From: CAJGBR01 sp045637425
GTDB taxonomy: Bacteria; Bacteroidota; Bacteroidia; Bacteroidales; Rikenellaceae
Reading direction: 5' to 3'
NCBI GenBank assembly: GCA_045637425.1
Contig: JAZTZL010000037.1
Location: forward strand, 5,937 to 69,936
Length of the DNA stretch: 64,000 nt
Shown: positions 1 through 9,574 of the stretch, piece after piece
Numbering within the stretch: position 1 is the stretch's first letter
Layout of the letters: the number at the start of each line of letters is the position of its first letter
Notes under the pieces: generated by a model
Database searches by the model: none
What the model saw: only the letters and a program-made list of their open reading frames with translations
What the model was told of the DNA's origin: nothing
Program-made: the position numbers and the translations under genes

Positions 1-409
1 CACCACCTGTGTTCACAGAGATGAAACCACCTGATTGGAGGATTTGGTCGAAAGCCTGACGATTAACAACCAAGTCTTTGATTACAGGGAATGCAGCCGA
101 GCGCCACGGTTCGATAGTGATAGTTTCACCATCTTTGAACTTACGCATATGCAACTGACAAGTTGTAATCAAGCTATCCGGACCGTGTGCGTGACCATTG
201 ATAAACAACGAACAAGCACCGCAGATACCCTCACGACAGTCGTGGTCGAATGCCACCGGATCCTGACCTTCGTGGATCAAATTGTTGTTCAAGATGTCCA
301 ACATTTCGAGGAATGAAGTGTCGGGAGAGATATTTGCTATCTGATATGTTTTAAATTCACCTTTGGCTTTAGGACCTGCCTGACGCCATATTTTCAAAGT
401 AAAATTCAT
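1..409 (-). CDS. frdB: Fumarate reductase/succinate dehydrogenase iron-sulfur subunit, N-terminal part
   Basis: Iron-sulfur subunit that passes electrons between the flavoprotein and the membrane anchor of the fumarate reductase/succinate dehydrogenase complex. Only the first 136 residues lie in the window; the frame runs open off the left edge, and the family is usually about 250 residues, so the second, C-terminal cluster domain is outside. The visible part starts MNFTLKIWRQAG and holds the plant-type 2Fe-2S ferredoxin signature: CREGICGAC followed about 20 residues later by another Cys in ITTC. The start ATG (407-409) lies 32 nt downstream of the frdA stop, which gives the order frdC-frdA-frdB on one transcript. 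The family and subunit are clear. Direction of catalysis (fumarate reduction in an anaerobe) is inferred. Confidence 0.93.
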   Translation of the reverse strand, partial: MNFTLKIWRQAGPKAKGEFKTYQIANISPDTSFLEMLDILNNNLIHEGQDPVAFDHDCREGICGACSLFINGHAHGPDSLITTCQLHMRKFKDGETITIEPWRSAAFPVIKDLVVNRQAFDQILQSGGFISVNTGG

Positions 410-441
410 TGTCTTAAACTTTTTACAATCAACTTAAACTC

Positions 442-2382
442 TTAGTCTTTATAGTTACGTTGAGAGAGTTTCACTGTTTCGAACTTGAGTTGTTCTTCGT
501 GTCTTACAGGTTCAGCATCACCTTTGTACTCCCAAATTGCAACGTGTGCGAAGTTTTCGTCATCACGCTTAGTTTCACCTTCAGCAGTTTGGTGTTCAAT
601 GCGGAAGTGTCCACCACAAGACTCTTTTCGGTTGAGAGCGTCGCGAGCCATCAATTCACCCATTTCGAGGAAGTCTGCCAAACGCAATGCCTTTTCGAGT
701 TCTTGGTTGAATTCTTCACCTTTACCGGCTACGCGAACATTTTTCCAGAATTCTTCTCTCAGCTTAGGAATTTCAACCAAAGCATTCTTCAGGCTCTCTT
801 CCGAGCGTGCCATACCAACGTTATCCCACATAATGCGACCGAGTCTCTTGTGGATATCGTCTGGAGAAAGTTTACCATTGATAGCGAAGAGTTTTGCGAT
901 TTTTTCACGGATAGCCTTTTCAGCTGCAACGAATTCTGGTGCATTTGTATCCACTTTCGGAGATTGGATTTCGTGTGAAAGGTAATCGCCGATAGTATAA
1001 GGCAATACGAAGTAACCGTCAGCCAAACCTTGCATCAATGCAGATGCACCCAAACGGTTAGCACCGTGGTCAGAGAAGTTAGCTTCACCGATAGCATACA
1101 GACCCGGGATTGTAGTCATCAAGTTGTAGTCAACCCAGATACCTCCCATTGTGTAGTGAACAGCCGGATAAATCATCATCGGTTCTTCATACGGATTCAC
1201 GTCTGTAATCTTTTCGTACATTTGGAACAAGTTACCATAACGTTGTTCGATTACGTTTCTACCGAGACGTTTGATTGCAGTTGAGAAGTCGAGGAATACA
1301 GCCAAACCTGTAGAGTTCACACCGAAACCTGCGTCGCAACGTTCCTTAGCAGCACGAGAAGCTACGTCACGAGGCACCAAGTTACCGAATGCCGGATAGC
1401 GACGTTCCAAATAGTAGTCGCGATCTTCTTCAGCGATTTGAGAAGCCTTGATTTCGCCAGCACGCAACTTCTTCACATCAGATTCTTTCTTCGGAACCCA
1501 GATACGACCGTCGTTACGCAAAGATTCACTCATCAAAGTCAGTTTAGACTGTTGGTCACCGTGAACAGGGATACAAGTCGGGTGAATTTGAGTGAAGCAA
1601 GGGTTAGCAAACATAGCGCCTTTCTTGTAACATTGCCAAGCAGCAGAACCGTTAGAGTTCATAGCGTTAGTAGACAAGAAGAACACGTTACCATAACCAC
1701 CACTAGCGATAACAACAGCGTGAGCACCAAAGCGTTCGATTTCACCTGTAACGAGGTTACGAGCGATGATACCGCGAGCCTTACCGTCAATCAGTACGAG
1801 GTCGAGCATTTCGTAACGTGGGTAGCTCTTTACAGAACCTTTGTTTACTTGACGGTTGAGGGCTGCATAAGCACCCAGCAACAATTGTTGACCGGTTTGT
1901 CCGCGAGCATAGAATGTACGAGATACTTGCGCACCACCGAATGAACGGTTATCCAACAAGCCGCCGTAATCGCGAGCGAAAGGTACACCTTGAGCTACGC
2001 ATTGGTCGATAATCGAGTTAGCAACCTCAGCCAAACGATAAACGTTTGCTTCACGAGCACGGTAGTCACCACCTTTGATTGTGTCATAGAACAGACGGAA
2101 TACCGAGTCGTTGTCGTTTTGGTAGTTCTTCGCAGCATTGATACCACCTTGTGCAGCGATAGAGTGCGCACGACGAGGTGAGTCGCTGATGCAGAATACC
2201 TTTACATTATAACCGAGTTCGCCAAGAGCAGCAGCAGCACTTGCACCACCCAGACCTGTTCCAATTACGATTACGTCCAATTTACGTTTGTTGGCCGGAC
2301 TCACCACTTTAATATCGGCTTTATGTTTGCTCCACTTTTGAGCCAACGGGCCTTCGGGTATTTTAGAATCTAATATACTCAT
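442..2382 (-). CDS. frdA: Fumarate reductase/succinate dehydrogenase flavoprotein subunit
   Basis: Catalytic subunit interconverting fumarate and succinate, at the inner face of the cytoplasmic membrane. The 646-residue protein has a dinucleotide-binding Gly-rich loop at residues 41-49 (GTGLGGASA), the segment HSIAAQGG (73-80) whose His is the usual site of covalent FAD attachment, and the late HGANRLGASALMQGLADG segment conserved in this family. Length fits the B-type (Bacteroides/Wolinella) enzymes. It lies between frdC (19 nt upstream) and frdB (32 nt downstream), so the three are almost certainly one operon. In Bacteroidales this complex is the terminal step of the primitive anaerobic respiratory chain that makes succinate; here that role is inferred from the family and the anaerobic neighbours. 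Confidence 0.95.
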   Translation of the reverse strand: MSILDSKIPEGPLAQKWSKHKADIKVVSPANKRKLDVIVIGTGLGGASAAAALGELGYNVKVFCISDSPRRAHSIAAQGGINAAKNYQNDNDSVFRLFYDTIKGGDYRAREANVYRLAEVANSIIDQCVAQGVPFARDYGGLLDNRSFGGAQVSRTFYARGQTGQQLLLGAYAALNRQVNKGSVKSYPRYEMLDLVLIDGKARGIIARNLVTGEIERFGAHAVVIASGGYGNVFFLSTNAMNSNGSAAWQCYKKGAMFANPCFTQIHPTCIPVHGDQQSKLTLMSESLRNDGRIWVPKKESDVKKLRAGEIKASQIAEEDRDYYLERRYPAFGNLVPRDVASRAAKERCDAGFGVNSTGLAVFLDFSTAIKRLGRNVIEQRYGNLFQMYEKITDVNPYEEPMMIYPAVHYTMGGIWVDYNLMTTIPGLYAIGEANFSDHGANRLGASALMQGLADGYFVLPYTIGDYLSHEIQSPKVDTNAPEFVAAEKAIREKIAKLFAINGKLSPDDIHKRLGRIMWDNVGMARSEESLKNALVEIPKLREEFWKNVRVAGKGEEFNQELEKALRLADFLEMGELMARDALNRKESCGGHFRIEHQTAEGETKRDDENFAHVAIWEYKGDAEPVRHEEQLKFETVKLSQRNYKD

Positions 2383-2401
2383 TATTCCAAACTTTTAATC
2401 A

Positions 2402-3091
2402 TTAAATGCAAGCTGGGCAGTTTGCTTTGAAGTACATAGCGATAGCTACTGCAGCAAATCCCAAGAAGATGATTGTTGCAAAGATAGTTGCAATACATTT
2501 CCAACGGTTCAACCAAACTTGGTTATTCCAACCGAGTGTGTGGAACGCGCTCCAGAAACCGTGAGTCAGGTGATACCAGAAAGCTGCGAACCATACAAGG
2601 TAGAGAACTACCATTACAGGGTTGCCGAACACTGACAACAGGTAGTTTGCACCATCAGCCCAGTCATATTGACCGATACGAGCGCCGATAAGTTCTGCGA
2701 ACTGCATCTTGTACCAGAAGTGGCAAAGGTGCAATACAAGACCCAGAACGATGATTACACCCAGAACGAACATATTGCGTGATGCCCACGATACGTTGCC
2801 TGAGCGTTTTTGTTCTGAATAGCGTTCCTTACCACGAGCCACCATATTGCGTCTTGTCAGAATGAACGCATAGGCGATGTGGAACAAGAAACCTGCCGCC
2901 AAAACTGCTGTTCCGGCCAATGCATACCAATTAGTTCCGAGGAAACGGCAGACTGCATTGTAAGCCTCCAGCGAGAAGATTGCCACCATATTCATAGCCA
3001 TATGGAACAGCAAAAAGAGTATCAGGAACAAACCTGAGATACTCATGATCAGTTTTCTTCCGATCGTTGAAGAGAAAAGGTTGTTACTCAT
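2402..3091 (-). CDS. frdC: Fumarate reductase/succinate dehydrogenase cytochrome b subunit
   Basis: Membrane anchor that carries haem b and connects quinol oxidation to the catalytic subunits. The 229-residue protein has about five hydrophobic membrane segments (near residues 12-38, 58-80, 105-127, 155-178 and 200-222) with several His inside or beside them (for example HMAMN, FHIAYAF, HLCHFWY, HLTHGFW), the expected pattern for two b-type haems in the single-anchor B-type family. It is the first gene of the operon: a -7 box is present upstream at 3161-3168, giving a leader of roughly 65 nt. The C terminus ends with a Cys pair (CPACI) to which I cannot assign a role. Confidence 0.92.
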   Translation of the reverse strand: MSNNLFSSTIGRKLIMSISGLFLILFLLFHMAMNMVAIFSLEAYNAVCRFLGTNWYALAGTAVLAAGFLFHIAYAFILTRRNMVARGKERYSEQKRSGNVSWASRNMFVLGVIIVLGLVLHLCHFWYKMQFAELIGARIGQYDWADGANYLLSVFGNPVMVVLYLVWFAAFWYHLTHGFWSAFHTLGWNNQVWLNRWKCIATIFATIIFLGFAAVAIAMYFKANCPACI

Positions 3092-3160
3092 TGATAATTA
3101 AATTTAGTTATTTTGTTAAGTTTATTATTTATTCTTTTTATACCACTTATAACAATTCGA

Positions 3161-3192
3161 CAAAAATACGTCTTTGTTTTGGTTAAAACAAC
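3161..3192 (-). promoter_or_regulatory. Predicted promoter of the frdCAB operon
   Basis: Read on the minus strand, 3168-3161 is TATTTTTG, a match to the Bacteroidota -7 consensus TAnnTTTG. GTTG lies exactly 20 nt upstream (3192-3189), close to the TTTG expected at -33. It is divergent from the promoter at 3273. Confidence 0.55.
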
Positions 3193-3272
3193 TTTTTCAG
3201 CAAAAACTTTTCAACAGTGTGCGTTAATTGCTCTTTTCATATCTTTATTCACAATATTTTCATAAAAATTGC

Positions 3273-3280
3273 TACCTTTG
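3273..3280 (+). promoter_or_regulatory. Predicted -7 promoter element of the YqeY-like gene
   Basis: TACCTTTG, a perfect Bacteroidota -7 box, 25 nt before the ATG at 3306. No clear TTTG is seen at the -33 distance. Confidence 0.5.
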
Positions 3281-3305
3281 TGTGTAATTTAATTTTGTAA
3301 TTGAT

Positions 3306-3755
3306 ATGAGTCTCGAATTGAAAATTAACGAAGCTATCAAAGCCTCGATGTTGGCAAAAGATAAGGTGCGACTCGAATCGCTCAGAGCAATCAAGGCTGC
3401 GATTCTATTGGCAAAAACTGCTGATGGAGCGCAGGAAATCAGCGATGCTGATGTTCTGAAAATTATGCAGAAACTCGTAAAACAACGTCGAGAATCTGCT
3501 GAAACCTATCGTTCGGCAGGTCGTGATGAATTGGCTGCAGCAGAAGCTGCCGAAGCTGCTGTTATTGAGGAGTTCCTGCCAAAGTCGCTCTCGGCAGATG
3601 AACTCGAAACCGAACTGCGTAAAATCATCGCTGAAGTTGGTGCTCAATCACCAGCCGATATGGGTAAGGTTATGAAAGCTGCGCAAGGAGCATTGGCTGG
3701 TCGTGCCGATGGTCGTGCCATTTCCGAATGTGTAAAAAACTTGCTCGCAAAATAA
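3306..3755 (+). CDS. GatB/YqeY domain protein
   Basis: Small YqeY-family protein of 149 residues, the normal length. The fold is shared with the tail domain of the GatB subunit of the tRNA-dependent amidotransferase, and a tRNA-linked role is usually suggested, but the function of stand-alone YqeY proteins is not settled. Family hallmarks are visible: the N-terminal helix LKINEAIKASMLAKDKVRLE, the central LVKQRRESAETY, EEFLPKSLS around residue 93, and a C-terminal part with ADMGKVMKA and the GRADGR motif. It is a single-gene unit with its own -7 box and a strong hairpin terminator 25 nt after the stop. Confidence 0.9.
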   Translation: MSLELKINEAIKASMLAKDKVRLESLRAIKAAILLAKTADGAQEISDADVLKIMQKLVKQRRESAETYRSAGRDELAAAEAAEAAVIEEFLPKSLSADELETELRKIIAEVGAQSPADMGKVMKAAQGALAGRADGRAISECVKNLLAK

Positions 3756-3780
3756 TCATTCCTTAACGTACAGAGCTAAA

Positions 3781-3813
3781 AAATCCTGTTGTCATAATCA
3801 ACAGGATTTTTTT
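3781..3813. terminator. Bidirectional intrinsic terminator
   Basis: Perfect 11-bp stem (3781-3791 with 3799-3809) around a 7-nt loop, with a T run after it on the plus strand and an A run before it, so it can stop both the YqeY-like gene and the convergent feo transcript. Confidence 0.85.
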
Positions 3814-3832
3814 GTATCTTGACTTCTTGTCA

Positions 3833-4012
3833 CTATTTTATTTTCGATTTGTCCTTCTCGCACCCTTTTTTCAGCGGGCAATCGCCACACCCTCCTGTTG
3901 CACAACTATTGTCCAAGTCACACCCGCAACCATACGAACGACGTCTGAAGATTGCCATAAATGCTATTACCACACACACTCCGACTGCGATAAACGTGAA
4001 CCACTCCTGCAT
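3833..4012 (-). CDS. FeoB-associated Cys-rich membrane protein
   Basis: Short gene of 59 residues that is easily missed. The ATG begins 1 nt after the feoAB stop codon (reading TAGTATG), so it must be co-translated or at least co-transcribed with it. One membrane helix spans about residues 4-22 (WFTFIAVGVCVVIAFMAIF), followed by positive RRR and then a Cys-rich tail with seven Cys in about 25 residues (YGCGCDLDNSC, GGCGDCPLKKGC). This matches the FeoB-associated Cys-rich family, proposed to support FeoB in Bacteroidota and Firmicutes, possibly by binding iron; a biochemical function is not established. The bidirectional terminator at 3781-3813 follows its stop. Confidence 0.85.
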   Translation of the reverse strand: MQEWFTFIAVGVCVVIAFMAIFRRRSYGCGCDLDNSCATGGCGDCPLKKGCEKDKSKIK

Positions 4013-4013
4013 A

Positions 4014-6323
4014 CTAAATAAAAAATTGTCCTATGTTCCAAACCAAAAATGTAACTACCCACGCCACTGCCGTAGTGTAAATTGCCGAGAATACAGCCCA
4101 TTTCATTCCGGCCTCACGACGCACCGCTACAATCGCAGCAATACAGGGCAGATACAACAATATGAACAACATCAAACAATATGCCGTAAGCGGTGTAAAA
4201 CTATCATTTGTTCGCAACATCTCAATCAGCGACTCCTCGCTATCGCCAGACTCGTTTAGAACAGTCATCGTACTAATAACAATCTCTTTTGCAGCCAAAC
4301 CCGACAACAGACTCACACCAATCTGCCAATCAAATCCCAATGGTTCGAGTACAGGCTCCATAACCTGACCCAACTGACCGATATATGTATCTTTGAGTTC
4401 TCTGTCTGCAGGGTAATTACTCATAGCCCAAATGATGACTGATGCTACGAGGATTACCGTACCCATCTTCTTGATGTACTGACCTGCGCGATTCCACATA
4501 TGTCGAACCACGCTGCGAGCAGTAGGTATTCTGTAAGGCGGCAACTCCATTACAAACGACACCTCCTCTTTATTAAAGAAGAACTTTTTGAGCATTATGG
4601 CAGAAAGTATCGCTACGACACCACCAATAATATACATTGATGAAAGTATAAGTCCCTGACCTCGCTCGAAAAATGCAGTAATAAGCAGCAGATACACAGG
4701 CAATCGAGCACTGCAAGACATAAACGGCATAATCAATATTGTGAGCAGTCGGTCTTTGCGGCTCTCCAAAGTTCTGGTTGCCATTATGGCGGGGACATTG
4801 CAGCCAAATCCCATAATCAGCGGCAAGAACGACTTTCCGTGCAATCCGATTCGGTGCATAATTCTATCCATAATGAACGCTGTTCGAGCCATATAACCCG
4901 TATCCTCCATAATCGCAATGAACAGGAATAATATCAAGATATTTGGCATAAAGACCATAACTCCACCCACGCCTGCAATTACGCCCTCGACCAGCAACTC
5001 CTTAAAAGGGCCGTCGGTCATAATTCGACTCACCCAATCGCCCAGCGCCGAGAATCCCATATCAATCCAATCTGCGGGGTACTGCCCCAATGTGAATGTA
5101 ATCTGGAACATCGACCACATCAGCAGCAAAAATATCGGGAATCCCCATATTTTGTGAGTCAAAACCGCATCGGCTCGGTAACCTTTGGTGTGTTTTGCAC
5201 TACTGCCTTTGGTGTATGTTTCATTTAGCGCTCCCGTAATGAAGGCAAACCGCGCATTGGTAATAAGAGATTCTACCTTCTCGCCAAAAATGCGTTCAAG
5301 GCGAGTCTGTTCGCGCTCGACTACGGCATTTATATGTTTCGAGTTGGGATAAACCGATAGCTCTTCACGGACTACCTTATCTCCCTCGAGCAACTTAATC
5401 GAAAGATAACGAGATGAATATCTGGCTACAAGGTCTTTGTTTGCGCGGACTGTGGTCTGAATAGCGACGATGCTCTGTTCGAGTTCATCTCCATAACTGA
5501 TGTGAATATGTCGCAACGTCGGATCGGTATCCTCGTAAGCCTCGATTACACATCTGACCAAATCGTCAATACCTTTGTCTTTGGCTGCCACCGTAGGCAC
5601 CATCGGAATACCCAACAACTTACCCAACGTATCGTAGTCCAACTGCGCCTCCTCCTTTTCCAATTCGTCATACATATTCAGTGCAATGACTACCTTGAGG
5701 TTCATATCAATCAACTGAGTAGTCAGCAGCAGATTACGCTCAAGATTCGACGCATCTACGACATTGACAACAACGTCTGGCATCTGCTCTGCAATATGTT
5801 TTCTTACATAAAGCTCTTCGGGCGAGTACTCGGTAATAGAGTATGTTCCGGGCAAGTCGGAGAGGTTTATTCTGTAACCATACCTATCGACGTGTGTAGT
5901 TTTTGCTCCGACAGTAACGCCGCTGTAATTTCCAACGTGCTCGTTCGCGCCGGATATCATATTGAACAGCGATGTCTTGCCGCTATTGGGATTACCAACC
6001 AAAGCGACGTTTATCACCTTCGACTGCGAACGCTGACGCTGTTCGTCATTATGTTCCTCTACTGCAGTCTGGCCACAAACCGCATCGACAAATGGTTTGC
6101 AATCCGTATCGACTTCAATCAGAGATGCTTCACTGCGTCTGAGGGCTACTCTGTAACCCATAATCTCATATTCAATCGGGTCGGACATCGGAGCGCTCTT
6201 GATAACGCGAATGCCTTTACCTCGAACGAATCCCATCTCCATAACCCTACGACGAAACGAGCCGTGACCGTATATCTTTACAATCACAGCACGTTCGTTA
6301 GATGCAAGTTCTGAAAGTCTCAT
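4014..6323 (-). CDS. feoB: Ferrous iron transporter, FeoA-FeoB fusion
   Basis: GTP-driven Fe(II) uptake protein of the inner membrane. The 769-residue protein joins two parts that are separate in E. coli. Residues 1-72 are a FeoA-like SH3 domain (MRLSELASNE to ALRRSEASLIEV). After a polar linker comes the FeoB G domain with G1 GNPNSGKTS (110-118), a G2 Thr in SGVTVG, G3 DLPG (156-159) and G4 NMYD. The remaining part is the polytopic pore domain with its two Gate regions, seen in GFGCNVPAIMATRTL and in LAAKEIVISTM near the end. carB ends 26 nt upstream on the same strand, and the Cys-rich partner follows 1 nt downstream. Fe(II) transport fits an anaerobic habitat. Confidence 0.95.
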   Translation of the reverse strand: MRLSELASNERAVIVKIYGHGSFRRRVMEMGFVRGKGIRVIKSAPMSDPIEYEIMGYRVALRRSEASLIEVDTDCKPFVDAVCGQTAVEEHNDEQRQRSQSKVINVALVGNPNSGKTSLFNMISGANEHVGNYSGVTVGAKTTHVDRYGYRINLSDLPGTYSITEYSPEELYVRKHIAEQMPDVVVNVVDASNLERNLLLTTQLIDMNLKVVIALNMYDELEKEEAQLDYDTLGKLLGIPMVPTVAAKDKGIDDLVRCVIEAYEDTDPTLRHIHISYGDELEQSIVAIQTTVRANKDLVARYSSRYLSIKLLEGDKVVREELSVYPNSKHINAVVEREQTRLERIFGEKVESLITNARFAFITGALNETYTKGSSAKHTKGYRADAVLTHKIWGFPIFLLLMWSMFQITFTLGQYPADWIDMGFSALGDWVSRIMTDGPFKELLVEGVIAGVGGVMVFMPNILILFLFIAIMEDTGYMARTAFIMDRIMHRIGLHGKSFLPLIMGFGCNVPAIMATRTLESRKDRLLTILIMPFMSCSARLPVYLLLITAFFERGQGLILSSMYIIGGVVAILSAIMLKKFFFNKEEVSFVMELPPYRIPTARSVVRHMWNRAGQYIKKMGTVILVASVIIWAMSNYPADRELKDTYIGQLGQVMEPVLEPLGFDWQIGVSLLSGLAAKEIVISTMTVLNESGDSEESLIEMLRTNDSFTPLTAYCLMLFILLYLPCIAAIVAVRREAGMKWAVFSAIYTTAVAWVVTFLVWNIGQFFI

Positions 6324-6349
6324 ACAGACTTAACTCACTATTTATCAGA

Positions 6350-9300
6350 TTAATATTCGTTCCAGCTCTTAATTTTGATATCCTCTCTTGAAAGTTTACA
6401 GAATGCCATAATGAATGCTGAAGCCAGACGCGCATTTGTAATCAACGGAATATTATAGTCGATCGCGCTGCGGCGGATAGTATAGTCATTATTGAGTTCA
6501 TCTTTCGAGAGATTCTTCGGGATATTTACAACCAAGTCAATCTTCTTCTCTTTGATGTACTCCAGCGTATTCGGAGTTTCGTTTTGGTCTGGCCAATAGA
6601 GAACCGTAGCCTTCACGCCGTGTTCTTCGAGATACTTAGCAGTACCCTTCGTTGCAAAGATGTTATAACCTCTCTCCTGCAAAGCCTTGGCCGGAGCAAC
6701 CATTTCAATTTTCGAACGGCTATCACCTGTCGACAACAACACGTTGCGTTCAGGGATTTTATAACCTACAGACAACATTGACTTGAGAATTGCTTCATAG
6801 AAGTCCTCACCGATACAGCCGACTTCTCCCGTAGATGCCATCTCTACCCCCAACACCGGATCGGCTTGTTGCAATCGAGAGAATGAGAACTGCGACGCCT
6901 TGATTCCAACGTAATCCAATTCGAAGAACGATTTGTGCGGCACTTCGACCGGCAATCCCAACATAATGCGAGTTGCAATATCAATAAAGTTTACTTTCAA
7001 CACTTTAGAAACAAACGGGAAGCTACGCGAAGCTCTCAGATTACATTCAATAACCTTGATGTCGTTATCCTTAGCCAAGAACTGAATGTTGAACGGACCG
7101 CTGATGTGGAGTCCCTTAGCAATCTGGCGAGTAATCTTCTTAATTCTGCGCATTGTTTCCACATACATCTTCTGAGCCGGGAATACCATTGTAGCGTCGC
7201 CTGAGTGTACACCTGCGAACTCAACGTGTTCAGAGATTGCGTAAACTATGATTTCGCCATCTTTTGCGACTGCATCGATTTCAACCTCCTTAGCATTCTG
7301 CACAAATTCTGACACTACCACAGGATATTTCTTCGACACATTTGTAGCCAATGTCAGGAAGTGTTCCAACTCTTCACGGTTAGACACCACGTTCATTGCA
7401 GCACCTGAGAGTACATAAGAAGGACGCACCAATACAGGGAATCCCACATTATCAACGAAATCGTAAATATCTTCCAATGATGTCATTTCTCTCCATCTTG
7501 GTTGATCGATACCAGCTTCGTCCAACATTGCTGAGAATTTGTGACGGTCTTCAGCGCGGTCGATATCTTCGGCAGAAGTACCCAAGATTGGTACATTTTC
7601 CTGATCCAGACGCATTGCCAAGTTATTCGGGATCTGACCGCCCACAGATACGATTACACCTTTTGGAGCCTCCAAGTCCGTTACGTCAAGCACACGTTCC
7701 AGAGTCAACTCATCAAAGTAGAGTCTGTCGCACATATCGTAGTCTGTCGATACAGTCTCCGGATTGTAGTTAATCATAATAGACTTGTATCCGTTCTGAC
7801 GAATGGTATTGATAGCATTAACGCTACACCAGTCGAACTCGACAGAACTACCGATACGGTATGCACCTGAACCAAGTACGATTACAGAATTTCCATCTTT
7901 TGCGAATTCGATATCGTGGCTTGTACCATTGTATGTCAAATATAGATAATTAGTCTGTGCGGGGAATTCGCCTGCCAATGTATCAATTTGTTTTACATAG
8001 GGGACGATGTTACGCGATTTACGCCAAGCTCTGACTTCGAGTATTTTATCTTCTATCACATCGCTCGAACACTTTGTAACAGTACGGGCAATTTGGAAGT
8101 CAGAAAAGCCCTTCTGTTTAGCTTCAAGCATCAAGCTATCAGGGACTTCCGAGATTTGGTTGTACTGCGAGAGTTCGCTCTCGATGTTAATAATATTTTT
8201 CAGTTTATCGAGGAACCATTTGTCAATTTTTGTAAGTTCGTTGATTCGCTCAACAGTATATCCATTTTTAAGCGCGTGAGCAATCACGAAGATACGCTTG
8301 TCAGTTGCTACGCTCAGTTCGTGGTCGATATCTTCTACTGCAAATGCCTTATTTGCCACAAAACCGTGCATACCCTGACCTATCATACGCAGACCCTTTT
8401 GGATAATTTCTTCAAAGGTACGACCGATAGCCATAACTTCACCAACAGACTTCATTGAAGAGCCAAGTTCACGCGATACGCTCTTGAATTTACCGAGGTC
8501 CCAACGAGGAAGTTTGCAGACTACATAGTCTAATGTAGGCTCGAAACAAGCCGATGTAGAGTGAGTTACCGAGTTCTTAAGCTGTGGCAGCCCGTATCCG
8601 AGACCCAACTTTGCAGCTACGAATGCCAACGGATAACCTGTTGCCTTTGACGCCAAAGCCGATGAACGTGACAAACGAGCATTAACTTCAATTACGCGGT
8701 AGTCTTCCGAATCTGTATCCAGAGCGAACTGCACATTACACTCGCCGACGATACCGACGTGGCGCACGATACGAATTGCGATTTCGCGCAATTTATTAAC
8801 TTCTGCACTTGTCAGCGTTTGTGTCGGAGCAACTACGATACTTTCGCCCGTGTGGATACCCAGCGGGTCGAAGTTCTCCATATTGCAGACTGTGATACAG
8901 TTATTATAACGGTCGCGTACGACTTCATATTCAATTTCTTTCCAACCTTTGAGCGATTTTTCAACCAGAATCTGCGGAGAGTAAGAGAATGCCTTCTTAG
9001 CCAGCTGGTCCATCTCTTCGTCATTATCACAGAATCCAGAACCCAGACCACCAAGCGTAAATGCCGGACGGATAATAACCGGGTAGCCCAATTCGTGAGC
9101 CATTGCCTTAGCATCTTCGACGTTTGTTACGGCGTGGCTCTTGATAGTCTTCACCCCGATTTCGTCCAATTTCTTAACGAACAAATCACGGTCTTCAGTG
9201 TCGATAATCGACTGCACCGGAGTACCCAATACCTGAATGTTGTATTTTTCGAGCACTCCCGCACGGAACAGTGCTACACCACAATTGAGCGCAGTCTGTC

Positions 9301-9574
9301 CACCGAATGCCAACAAAATACCATCGGGACGTTCACGTTCGATAACCTGTTCAACAAAATCAGGAGTAACAGGCAACAAATACACTCTGTCGGCGATATT
9401 TTCCGAAGTTTGAATTGTTGCGATATTGGGATTTATCAGCACTGTATAAATACCCTCTTCCTTGAATGCCTTAAGAGCCTGCGAACCAGAATAGTCAAAT
9501 TCACCAGCTTCGCCAATCTTCAATGCTCCCGAACCCAGCAGAAGCACCTTGTTTATCTTCTTTATTTCTTGCAT
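6350..9574 (-). CDS. carB: Carbamoyl-phosphate synthase large subunit
   Basis: Makes carbamoyl phosphate from bicarbonate, ammonia and two ATP, for pyrimidine and arginine synthesis. At 1074 residues it is full length: two tandem halves each with a preATP-grasp/ATP-grasp unit. The first begins KVLLLGSGALKIGEAGEFDYSG and the second NSVIVLGSGAYRIGSSVEFDW. An MGS-like allosteric domain lies at about 935-1074 (VGYKIPERNVLLSTGD). The start overlaps the carA stop by 13 bp, typical of translationally coupled carAB. Because the partner CarA appears to have a dead glutaminase site, this subunit probably uses free ammonia; the large subunit of E. coli can do so in vitro. Nothing in its sequence looks damaged. 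Confidence 0.96.
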   Translation of the reverse strand: MQEIKKINKVLLLGSGALKIGEAGEFDYSGSQALKAFKEEGIYTVLINPNIATIQTSENIADRVYLLPVTPDFVEQVIERERPDGILLAFGGQTALNCGVALFRAGVLEKYNIQVLGTPVQSIIDTEDRDLFVKKLDEIGVKTIKSHAVTNVEDAKAMAHELGYPVIIRPAFTLGGLGSGFCDNDEEMDQLAKKAFSYSPQILVEKSLKGWKEIEYEVVRDRYNNCITVCNMENFDPLGIHTGESIVVAPTQTLTSAEVNKLREIAIRIVRHVGIVGECNVQFALDTDSEDYRVIEVNARLSRSSALASKATGYPLAFVAAKLGLGYGLPQLKNSVTHSTSACFEPTLDYVVCKLPRWDLGKFKSVSRELGSSMKSVGEVMAIGRTFEEIIQKGLRMIGQGMHGFVANKAFAVEDIDHELSVATDKRIFVIAHALKNGYTVERINELTKIDKWFLDKLKNIINIESELSQYNQISEVPDSLMLEAKQKGFSDFQIARTVTKCSSDVIEDKILEVRAWRKSRNIVPYVKQIDTLAGEFPAQTNYLYLTYNGTSHDIEFAKDGNSVIVLGSGAYRIGSSVEFDWCSVNAINTIRQNGYKSIMINYNPETVSTDYDMCDRLYFDELTLERVLDVTDLEAPKGVIVSVGGQIPNNLAMRLDQENVPILGTSAEDIDRAEDRHKFSAMLDEAGIDQPRWREMTSLEDIYDFVDNVGFPVLVRPSYVLSGAAMNVVSNREELEHFLTLATNVSKKYPVVVSEFVQNAKEVEIDAVAKDGEIIVYAISEHVEFAGVHSGDATMVFPAQKMYVETMRRIKKITRQIAKGLHISGPFNIQFLAKDNDIKVIECNLRASRSFPFVSKVLKVNFIDIATRIMLGLPVEVPHKSFFELDYVGIKASQFSFSRLQQADPVLGVEMASTGEVGCIGEDFYEAILKSMLSVGYKIPERNVLLSTGDSRSKIEMVAPAKALQERGYNIFATKGTAKYLEEHGVKATVLYWPDQNETPNTLEYIKEKKIDLVVNIPKNLSKDELNNDYTIRRSAIDYNIPLITNARLASAFIMAFCKLSREDIKIKSWNEY

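Noticed and set aside
5502..6314. 270-codon plus-strand frame opposite feoAB
   Set aside because: Antisense shadow of the FeoA and G-domain region; composition and content are not protein-like.
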